Below are positions 35,333 to 47,600 of a stretch of 64,000 nucleotides of DNA, in pieces (the stretch's first letter is position 1; every line of letters starts with the position of its first letter). The stretch comes from Meandrina meandrites (Eukaryota > Cnidaria > Anthozoa > Scleractinia > Meandrinidae): contig OY855908.1 in the NCBI GenBank assembly GCA_963693305.1, positions 27,544,305 to 27,608,304 on the forward strand, in the 5' to 3' direction. The notes beneath the pieces were generated by a model, which was given only the letters and a program-made list of their open reading frames with translations, had not been told where the DNA came from and made no database searches. The translations under genes were made by a program, and so were the position numbers.

Positions 35333-38300
35333 CGTTTCTGGGCGGGGAGAGTTTATTTCCTCATTGCCTTTATAGGCACATTGAAAACTATATCCCACGT
35401 GAGCCCTGCGTTATAAAATTGAAATTATAAGCCACACATCAGCAACTACACTGCGTCAAATTTGCATAGTGGCAGGAACTGAAATGCGCGAACCGTTGCT
35501 TCCCCTACTCTTGCACCTCACACAAAACACCAAGTATCACCTCACTCCTGAAAGAATGAAGACTGACCCCCCCTTTCCTTCCCTTCCCTCCTCTCCCATC
35601 CCATCCCCTGAGGCTCACCTGACTCGTCAGTCATAACCTGAACATCGCTCTTTTCTCCTCCGCCAGCGCCCGTGAAGGCCTGGACAGTGACGTTGTAGAG
35701 CGTGTAAGGCTCGAGTATTGACAGTGTAAAGTTGGTGCGGAGACCAGCATCCTTTGGTGAAGGTTCGTCAGTATCTGAAGTAAGACGGATGAAAACCTGA
35801 AAAGCGACATGGAAACATGAGCAAGAGTTGATATCACAAAAGTTCACAGCTGTGTGGCGTTAAATATTTTACACGATATCAATATATATATACAGCTAAA
35901 ATGAATCATCTTCTGTGCAGTTTGTCAAAAATACTCCGCTGCGTGAGTGTCTGATATCTTCTCAAGTCCAGAGCAAAAAGGGAAATAGAATCGTAAACGT
36001 CTGTGCTAATTAAGATCACAGCCATTTCCAAACCACCGTCGCGGTTTTGATAACTGACAGATTTCCTGTTTTAATGCAACCACCCACCCATACCCCCCCC
36101 CCCCCCCCCCCCGCCCCAGAAAAAAAAAAAAACCTTTTTATTTATTAAGCTACCTTGTATCCTTTGAGATTGCCATTAATGCTCACTGGTTTCTTCCACA
36201 TGACAAAAATAGAAGATTTACTCGTGTTCCAAGCTTGTAAATCTTGCGGTTTGGAAGGAACTGGTGACAAAATATATTACAGGTCAGCTTGATAGAACCT
36301 GTGGAACCTGTGGAATGATTCAAATTCAAAGACAATAAAGTTTAATTTCACGTGGTAAACTGTTTGTTACACGCTTACCTCCCTCAGCTGTTTTGTAGAC
36401 GTGAGTGGCATTTGGCCCCATGCCCACCGAGGTACTGGCAGCGAGGGAAACATTGTATTCAGAAAATGCCTCTGTGAAATTAAATGTGTAACACTAGTAA
36501 GTTCTTCCAAGCAGCATTGACATCTTCCAAGCATCAGTAAACACCAACATCATCTCGTTGAAGCTCTGAATTTTCTTTCCAGGCATCGTTTTCCTCAACA
36601 TTACACTCTTACATATTACATGTAAAACATGTGAACAGTGTCTCTCCTGACGATTGTACTACAATTTTCCGGGATACTTTCTGGGAAAGGAAGCTGATTA
36701 TCGGAATCCAACTGCGACACGAAACACTGTAGAATGATATACTTACCATAACTGTTTCGGCAATGAGCCAGTCTATTTTGGCTTCTAACTCAGTCCAACA
36801 AATGCAATCAAAATATCATCCTAAACAATCCCAACTGTCCAAACTAATCAATTCTCCTGCTTGCAAGGACCAACATTCATGTTATAAAAAAGGGTGTTAC
36901 CACTTACTCAGGTGACGAATCTCATACCAACTTTCAGTACCATTCAAGGAAGCACAAGATGTATCGTGCACTGGCGAAGAGGTCCAGCATAGGCGGAAGG
37001 TCTTGATAATACCATTTGGTTCTGCAGGCGGTTTCCAGGTTAATTGCAAGGAATTAGTCTGCGTGATAGCATCCACTATGATTGGTTTACTTGGCACTGA
37101 AACATAAAAAAAGACGTTTCATAGTACATGGTTGGAAGCCAGGAGTATCAGTTGCTCGTCTAATCAAAAATGTGATCGTCTTCCAACGGACCTCATAACT
37201 TCAAACATTCAACAGCCCTAAAAACATGTTTACACCATTGGAGACCTATTAACAGTGGTCAAGTTTTCTTAAAATTACTATACCAGTGTTGATACCATCA
37301 GGAGCTTTTGATCTCAACTTGAAAAATTCAGCCTAACTTTTTCAAGTTCTGTCCTCGTGGTTTGGAAAAATTGATGAAAACTATTTACGGTCACCCCCTT
37401 CTTTAAACAATTTGCTAGATATCCTTCCCTTTACGTTCTAGGGGCATTTCCTGTATGGTTGAAAGTACTTAGTCGTAATTTTAATGCCGTTTTACTAAAA
37501 AAGCCAAAAAAAATTAATTTGACTTACAAAAGACGGATAGAAACGGACCAATCGCTGTTGACAAACTTTACACGAGTCTTACAGCCAACCAAATCAAGGC
37601 AAAACTGACGTCTCGGTTTCAGTGGATCAGACTTGCAACATCATTGACTAACAACAGCTTTTCATTTGACTTAGGAGATGACTTCCGCTCAGGAAGTCGA
37701 AGCATCAGTTACTGATTAACAACAGTTCTTTTCAACGTTAACTACTCTCACCCGGACGATCACACTATGCCAACTACGAGATGTTTCACGCAAAATAATA
37801 ATAATAATAATAAAACAAGAGTTATCATCAGTGCTGGTGCTTACACATCAGACTGACTCTAATTTATCTAGCATGAACGGGATGTTAGTCGATCCCAGGG
37901 CCACGCCCTTACAATTTGACGGTATCCATTTATGCACCTCGGTGGAGAGAGGCGCAGCGAGAATAAAATTTTATCGCCCAAGAATGCAACGCAACGACAC
38001 TGGCCAGGGCTCGAAGCTTGACCTTTAGATTAGCTCCCACAAAAGCAAATTGCAACGTAAAAACATTGCTGATCTGGACGCGTCACATTTGAACCTTGTA
38101 CATGGCCTTGCTCACAAAGATTCCCTCCGTAGCTCAATTGTTATACAGCACTCGCCCGGTGTTCGGGAGGTCATGGGTTCGATTCCCATCGAAGGCTATT
38201 TCTTCTTCGCCCTACGCTCTTGACAATAAAAATTACATCTTTCTCAATTTAAAAAAAATGGCATCAAACGCAAACTGTTTTTAATTTTCCCTTACAATCA

Positions 38301-41300
38301 CGAGGCTGGTGAAAATTTGGGGGAGTTTGGCTTGATTCACTTCCCTACAACCAGACCTTATATTGAAGAAATAAGTCAGGAAAAGTCAAATGTGAATGTG
38401 ACCGTACAAAAAAAAAAACTAGAAAGATTGCGGCAAACCAACCATTATGTAACTATTACAGCATTGATATTCGAAACGAGATTGCAAAACATGTTCTAGC
38501 TCTATTACAAGAAATAAATTTTGTAACAAACTTACAGTCTTCAAAAGTAGTATTCTTTGCGTCATCTACACTGGGTGGTCCAACACCAATCTCATTCACC
38601 GCCCGAACAGTGAAGGAAAATGTGGCGTATTTCTTTAGATGCGTAACAAGAATCTCCGTGGCATTGTCGGTGGTGTTGGCGAATGCTTCGGTGCTCAGAG
38701 AACTGTATTTCACGACGTAACGTGTAATAACCCCATTCCGGTCTAGTTCATTCGGCGGGCTCCATTTAACCAGAATAGAAGTCGATGATTGTGTTAGTGC
38801 CTGAACATTCAGAGGTGGCCCAGATGGCTCTATAGATACAGGGCAAAAAAAAAATCATGTAAGCTTACTAGCAATAGACCTTATTCACGATAGCCATGAT
38901 ATTAGCCGTTTTCACGTTACAATGCAAATTAGTCACATGATTTGTCAGGAAGCAAACAAGCTTAAACAAATTTCACCTAGTTTCTTATAATGTCTGATAG
39001 TTCTTTCATAGCTATCCTTTGGCTTCAGTACTGTGGTGTTAATAAAATAAGTTTTAGGCAATTTCGGCGCTTTCATAAAAAGAAAACTTCATGCGTAGAT
39101 GACCAGTCAAGTTGTCGAGTAACTGTTTCAAACTGAACTCAATAATGAAATCATTATTCCATAACTTGGCTCTCAAATGTGATTGTGGAGCACATACTTT
39201 ACTATTTAGATGAGCCGATTTTTCGGAGAAACGGCATCAATGCAATGTTTGATTAACTTTCATTACATCATAGCAGCAGAATTTGGTCTATTACATTGAA
39301 TGTACATGTAGCTTAGAGCGATTACAATCGGACGAATCACAGCAAATGGCAATTAATTAGGCAACTGATTGGGTCTGAGAACTCACTACAAAAGCCGGCA
39401 CAACTCTCTTCCCCCCTCCCCCCCATCCAACACACACAAAAAAAAACGTGAAATGGTTGCAATTGACGTTGCAGCTAACTGAGTACAATGTAAGTGGAAG
39501 AAAGAGTTTATTAAAAACTCAATAAAAGGCAAAACAAAAACAATTGAATTTTGCAATTTGTTGGCCTACATGTACATGTATGTCTACAGATGATTGTTTG
39601 CAGACGTTCAATTTATGTCACGCTCGAGAGAAATGTCGAGGATTTAAACCGAAAATTTCATACTGATTACGAGTAACAAAGTAATAGCGAAGAGCGCAGG
39701 GTTTAAGAATAGAATGAAAACGATTATATCCCCGCGGGGATCAGACAACATTTAGCGTGTTCTCAGAGAAATAGAGGGAATCTAGGCGAAGTTTTCGTTT
39801 CCGAAAATTGTTTTAGGAACACCGGCTGTTTTAGAAAGTGTCTTAGGAAAATCGTCTGCCATTCCGCCATTTTGTTTGTCTGAGTGAGTCATTACGTCAC
39901 TCACGTGCTATTGGGTGACAGTCCCTGATTCCTCGTTGCTTGGCTTTGAAATGCACATGATTAATATTGAGGGATAAACTGTGATCCAGCTGGTTTGAAG
40001 CCTCGCAGTACATTTAGCCAAAAAAAATGAACGATTAGTACTCGGCCCTCAAAATGATGTACACATTACCATTTACCTGCAGGGTGTGTAGTTTCAGTAG
40101 CATTAGTTGCTGTGCTGCTCCACGAATGCTTGACATTATATGCCTGTAACATGAAGGTGTACGTCACATATTCGTGGAGCCCCGCTACAATATGTTCCAA
40201 TAAAGGACCATAGTAAGCCAGCTTCTTGGTACCAGCTCCCTCGCTGCTCTGCCAGTAGTACAGCCTGTAAAGGATCTCGCCGTTTGGATTCAGCGGAGCT
40301 TCCCATGTCACTTTGATGGCTGTGGAGTTGACCGTTTTGGCGACAACGTTCACTGGAGGTGAAGGTCCTAAAACACGATGAAGAGTTGGGTTAGCAATGG
40401 CTTTGCAACATGCACTGTGCACGAATGTGTGTATACATGTATACCTGACTGTTGAAAGAATATAATTATGTCTTTCTTTGCCTTGGCTGTGATTTGTGCT
40501 GAGATTTACATGTTCCAAGCAATAACATCAAACATGCTGTTTGTTTTCCAATTTTCCCCAAACAACCAAAAGCATGTCGATATGACATCTAATGTTGGTG
40601 AAGAAATTAATTCCGTGGATCTAAACGACAAAACCATAGCTTTGTTACAAATGTTGCCGTGACCTTCTTTACCATGTCTGTCGCAATCCGTTTCAATCTT
40701 CTTCAATTAAGTTTTTGTTCTTCTGTACCTTCTTTGGTACTTTCTGTGATATTGAAATTTCACTCAAATCGGTGGCTAAAATCCGTGGCACACTTCTTTA
40801 ATTTTGTATTATTTCACGTTAAACTACTTACTGTCTTCGAAGGTTGTGTTAAAAACCGGCTTGCTTTCTGGGCCGGCCCCAATCACATTCCATGCTTTTA
40901 CAATAAATGAGTAGTTCATGAAGATCGCAAGGTTTTTCACTTCTATGCTGGTGCTGTTGTCAGCTGTGTTCAGGCTTTTTGATTGGCCAGACTGTGGTGT
41001 GTAAGTCACAGTATATCGCAGAATGAGTCCATTCTGTTCTGATGGCAGGGGTGGACTCCATTTAACTAATATGGACGATGAAGAAAGGGTCCATGCACCG
41101 ATGTCTAGTGGAGGACCTGTGGGCTCTGTGATGGGACAAAAGATTGGAGAGAGAAACGGCGTTTAACATGTATTTATAACTGACTGACTGACTGACTGAC
41201 TGACTGACTGACTGACTGACTGACTGACTGACTGACTGACTGACTGACTGACTGACTGACTGACTGACTGACTGACAATGAAACAATCTTTTTTGTTTGA

Positions 41301-41630
41301 CAAAGCACTTTTAAAATCACCTGCTGGATGCGTGTTTTCCGTAACAACTACCGGCTTGCTTGTCCAGCTGTACTTGATGTTAAGTGACACGACAGTGAAT
41401 GTATACATGACATACTCTTGTAAGCCAGACGCAACATAAGAAGTGCCCAGTCCTTCATATATTGGTTGGTTGGTTTGTTCATCATCTTTGCTCAGACGAA
41501 CATAAACCTTGTAGCGTATAATGCCATTTGGATGTGATGGTTTAATCCAACTAACTTTTATTGCTGTCGAGTTCACGCTCTTTGCTGAAACATTTCTTGG
41601 AGCTGATGGCACTAAAAATGAGATTACATT

Positions 41631-41689
<59 letters not shown>

Positions 41690-44600
41690 TTTTTCATTAA
41701 AGCATGCACAGTGTAATCTAAATTGGCACCATGATTGCATGTACTGTAAATAAATATCATTTTATTACCAGTCAAAGACAGTGATCAAAGTTCAATCTGT
41801 TACCCTCTTTCACTGCCTTCTACATGTAGTGTAACCTTATGGAGTGGACTCGAACAATCAGTTTCTGATCAAATTCTGTTCTATTTTTAAGAGTATCTCC
41901 TCACCCGATAGGCAGAAGATGTCAACTATTTAGCAATTATCCTGCGAAATCATGAGAAATATTGCCTGATATTTAGCACCTAAATTCAGATGATATTCCA
42001 CACTACTGAGAAGGATAAATGTTTTATTTATTCATTCAACAAATTTTCAATGAAACCCACTTTAAAGCTAGATAGACTGAGGTTGCGCAGCACTTTACAA
42101 AAAGGGAATCGCAGGTTAGCTGTTATGTATGGGTGACGGATAACAATGACCTTCTGAGCATAATTATATGGACACTGCAACAATTTGTTGTATAGTAATG
42201 TGGAATATCAGCGTGTATCAGCTTGTTAAATCCAAAGCTTACAATAGCAGATTTAAATAACCACTCTGTGCCGACTTACCCCCACCCCCTCGACTTTCAT
42301 TAACTCTACGGGCTTCAAACAATGAAACAGATTATTTATACATGATGCATTTACTGATTAAATCCTAGCAAATAACAAGAAAGGTTGCTTCTGAGAATAA
42401 CTCAGAGAGTCAAAGGATAGTGCAGAATGCAATGGTGCAGGCCAATTGACAGTACATTTGTTTTTAAAACTGCATCCTCTGAATCTGCAAAGCATTTTCT
42501 GCATAAAGCAGAAAAAAGGTGCCTAATATTAGTGATAAAGCCGTGGCTTGCTAGAGTCGAAAACATGCCACCTTAGCGCTAAAGGGCATTAGTGGGTTAG
42601 CATTTAGCAGACGACAGCCCACATAACCATCTCAAAAGTGCATTCTGCACTAAAAAGGGATTGTCCATACAAAACAATTATTGTTGTAATAATTGTACAG
42701 TATGTGTGAATGTCGAGGGTGACAGCAACAATTGTTAAACATAAATCAAGTTTACCTGCTTCAAATGTTCTGTTGGTAACAGAAATACTCAGAGGGCCAT
42801 TCCCTTTATTATTAGCAGCCTGTACCATGAATGAGTAATCAGTGTATGCTTGTAGACCAGTGACTGGAAAGGTTGTTGCATTAGTCTTTGTTCTTAAATT
42901 CATTCTTTGTGATGGATCGTTGCTGCTCACTTGGATGACATAGTGTGTTATCACTCCATTTTGTTGATCTAATCTTGGTGGAAGCCAGTGTAGAATGATT
43001 GATGACGACGAGTTGGTTATGGCACTGACATTCTGTGGAGGGCCTGATGGAGCTACAGAAAGACGAAAACAAATACATGTAAATGTGAAAAATGAGTAAG
43101 AAACACCTTTCCCATGTTTGCTGTAGGATCTTTAGCCTACAACCCTGATCAAAACGTCTTGGGATACTTACAAGTTTAAACAGGGTTCAAAAACACACTT
43201 CGCATGTATTTCCCAACTTGGGAATGTTGTTATAACAGACTATTTCAGTGCCCCCCACCCCAAAGCAATGTTAATTGTGATGAAAATGATATGAACGTCT
43301 AACGTCAACATTGCACCAGGGGGAGGGGGAGGGGCAGGGGGAGTACTGGCCGCGGTTGTTTGTTCACCCTCCACTAAGGCCCTTAAAAAGTTAATGCAGC
43401 TAAGTGTAAAACAGGTGATCAAATTTTGTAGCCTCTAAGTTCAAATCCCACTAGGGTCTGGACATAGCAGGGCTCATTCTCAGAATGACTGCACGTGGCT
43501 TACTTACTTATCTGTCATGTCAATGTACTTAAGACGTCTGAGATTACAAGCATCAGAGTACCGGTAGTGGCTATGACTCTTGTATTTTTGCTGCTGTTTT
43601 TTTTTTTTTGTTGTTGTTTTTTTTTTTTCAGATATCAATAACCAACCTCGCAAACACACTGCATGGTAGAGCTACATAGTCAGAGCATGCATTTTGGGCC
43701 AGAATGTCAGACATCTTTCAAGCCATGGCAGTGCAGGGAAAAACCCAGGTCTGACTGCCCAGGGCTGGTAAAATCTGTGCTAGGGCAAATAAAAATAGAA
43801 GTTTGGTGGCCCAGTGGGCAAGAGAAATCAACCTCAGTGTGTGCAAGTGAAAACAGAAGTTCACTGACCCACTGGGCAAGTGGATTTTATTTTTTTCCTG
43901 CCCTTCAATGGAAGAATTAGGTGTCTGTTTACCCACGTTGTACAAGTTTCAATTTATATAATTGCACCCAACCAACGCATATGCATAATATTTCTTAATT
44001 TTATTTCAGTGTACACTGTATGCATATCACATAAAGAACTTACCAGCTTGTGCTGTTGTCTCAAAAGTATCAATTGAAGCACTTGATAGATTGTATTTCA
44101 CATTGTAAGCAACTAAGCTGAAGACATACTGTGTGTATGGCTTTAGATTTGGAACCAAGTATTGAGTATCATTCACTTCATACACCTGCTTAGAAGGCTC
44201 TGATCTTTTGCTGAATGACAACCTGTATTTTATTCTGCCATTGGGGTTTATTGGAGCTACCCAAGAAACAAGGATTGCATTTGAGTTTTCACTCTTGGCA
44301 GAGAGATTTTGAGGTGCTGAAGGCCCTAAAAGAACAACAACAAAAAAACACTATCAAAACTGTTGTGTCTGCAAATTTTATAAAAAACAGTTATGCATAA
44401 TTTGGACTGAGCTTGAGTAACAGTGTGGTGTTACATACCTTATTATAGGAAATTAATGCTCGTATTAACTAAGGTATTGGAAATTAATGCAACTTAAATT
44501 AGCGTGAAGTGAAGGAAAAGTTACTTTCCAATAAAGGAAATTAACGCGAAAGAGGTGCTAAAATTTCAAAATGTAGGAAATTAACGCGATCTCCACTCAT

Positions 44601-47600
44601 TCAAGGAGACCTTGAAATGCCTATGAGCGTGGTTGTCCAGTGGAGTGATGCAAGGAGTCTGACAATTTTGAAAGAGAGAACAGAGGAAGTGTCATATTCC
44701 ATCAAGAAAGATTACGTTGACGACTCAAAATCATCTTAGCCGAAATCCAAGAAGCAGAGGTGCAAGTTTCTAACAGCGACAGTGACACGTAGTGACAAAG
44801 AAGCAGAAATATTGTAATTAGTAAACAATTTACTTTTTAAACTGTGAGAAAGTAGTACGCAAAATAGAAAGCTTGTGTTTCCTAGCTGCCGAAAATGTGT
44901 GGGGTGTATCAAAAATTTAGGACAAAAATAATGTAAATTAACGTCGCGAAAATTAACGCTCCACTTAATTAATGGCGTGCACATTAACGCTCCATTAAAT
45001 TAAGGGCACGGAAATTAACGTTCACAAAAATTAACGCGACTTAAATTAACACTAATTTTCCAAATTTGCGTTAATTTCTGAAGCGTTAATTTCCTATAAT
45101 AAGACATGTACATTGTACTAGCATGGAATGGATTCTATATTAGTAGGTCTTTAATACTACTATAACATTAAAGGTTGTACATGTAAGTGTAAACAAATAC
45201 CAGAAATGGGAAGCTAATAATGAAATTTGAAGCATCATCAATTTTAACAGCCACCAATTCCATTTTAGTGAAACATTAATACGAATGGTACTTAAGGTTT
45301 GAATAATTATTTGACATGTTGAGAAAAAAGAATCTGTGAATATTTTAAAATCTTATGTCCAAATATGCATTGCACAAGATACTCACGTCCTTCATCTGTA
45401 AGCATCTCGACACTTGCATGACTTCCTTCCCCTTTCCTGGTAAACGCACTTATATTGATCACATAAAGTGTGAAGGGATCCAGTGACTTGAGGATGACAC
45501 TCTTCTTTTGAGCAGCAACATTAATTTTTGTGCTTTTTGCCTCCAAGGAATCCTTCTCTGAGTATTTTACCTTGTTAAAATTAATTGTTCAGTAAGCAGA
45601 CCTTAATCGATGGATTAACGTATAAAACATGCAGATATTTTACAAGTTGTGCAATACACGAGCAATGAGCAAAATGTCTGCCTGCGTTAAACCATCAAAT
45701 AAGGGATTTATTATTCCACCATAATCACTTAGTCCGGCCATATTGTTGCTCTGCTTTGCGTCTGTATTTTTGCCCTTTTCTACAGTGTAATAATGTGTCA
45801 TAATTTATTTTGTGCGTTCTCATGACCTAGTAATTATGGTAAAATGGCGCAATGGTGGAATAATAAACAATAATAATATGGGAGCCACTATGAAAAGTAA
45901 TTCTTGGCACTGCGAGTTAACATTATTATAGCCTGCTATTCAGAAATCATTATTGATAATTAATAATAAAAAATATATAATTTATTCTATGTAATATTAC
46001 TACATGTAAACATGTTATCAAAATGCATTGTTATTTGTAATATAAAAGATATAAGCTACAAGTTAATTATATTATAATAAAGTGCCAATCTAACAGGTGC
46101 TCTCATTATTGGTTCAGACAGCGTTCTTTATGCGACATTATTTTTTTTTAAAAGCACAGGAGCTGACGAATACTCTAACTTGCCATCATCTGAAGTTATG
46201 TAGCACCATAGGCAGGCAGACAATGTGTACAAAGGTCTACAGTAACGGAACCCTTTATACATAATGTGTCCCTTTGATACAAGATAAAGTTTCAGACATA
46301 CAATAAAAATAAATTCAAACCATAAGTTAACATATACACATGAGTTACATGTATACTACTGGGAATAAATGTCATCAGAGTTGTCATCTTTTTGTTGTTA
46401 TTGCTTTTAATGCACTGCAGCTCTCTCTTTATAATTATTACTTAACTCATCAACAATAGATGAGCTTGGGGAAGGTGCCTGAAAAGATGGTGGAGCCATG
46501 GGCACACAAGCTAAGCATGTAGGGTAATCATGACATCCACTGAAAACAGTGGGAAAAGTATACTTACCACATATACTTACCATAAAAGGGGGGGGGGGGG
46601 GGGGGGAGGTGGGGAGGGGAAAGCAGGGATTAAAACCACAGAGAACAGCCTACATGTAGCAGGGAGAATGAAAGTGAAATGATTTGGCCTCAAAGGCCAA
46701 GCTCTCTAATACCACAGAAAGGCCTGTTACAGCAACCCCCCCACCCCTAGCCACTCTGCCTGCCTGTTCACCTTAGCCTAAGTTTAGTTATAAATTCAAC
46801 ATCTAGAATGCTTGCAATCATCACATACTGAACTGATGATCACTGAACAATCATTAACACTTTTTCAGTTTCAAATATCAAAACAATGTCCATCTTGTGT
46901 CAGACACTTTTAACCAGTCTGCTTCTACATGTATCCAGCTACAATAGATTAAATGAAAAGGTGTTTCTAACACAAACCTGATACTTAAGAAGTACACCAT
47001 TTATCTCTTCTGGCTCTGTCCAATTTACAAAAATTTCACTTGAATTTACAGCCTTTGTGAACACTTGACGTGGCCGACTTGGAACTGAAAGATGGCATAA
47101 AAAAAAATAAAATTGCTACTGCATAAATAAAGAGTATCAATTTATTACACTCAACACCTACAATGTAAATAGAATTCAATTTGCATAGGAGGCATGCCAT
47201 CCCCTTACGAACTCACACCTCTGATGCTCTGATCACTCATGCCTTCAGTACAAGCTTTCAACTGGTGGCTGTTTACTGTTTGTTATTAGTCGTCTATTTT
47301 GAAACTTACCAATGACAGCCACAAATAACAAACTATAAAATTTACAATAATTGTAATACACATGTAGCCGCAAAAAATAACACAGACCTACCATCTTCAT
47401 CGGTGCGCACAATAACCTTTTTACTAAATGGTCCTGGGCCAACTGTAACAGCCCGCACTCTCACTTCATAGTTTGTCCACTTGTCCAGATTACCTACGGT
47501 GTAATTAAGAACCAGTCCAACATCTATCAACACAGGTGACCCATCCTGAGGTGTGGTCCGCTCCTCTGGTTCTTCAGTTGGCTCTAATGGCTCAGTCACA

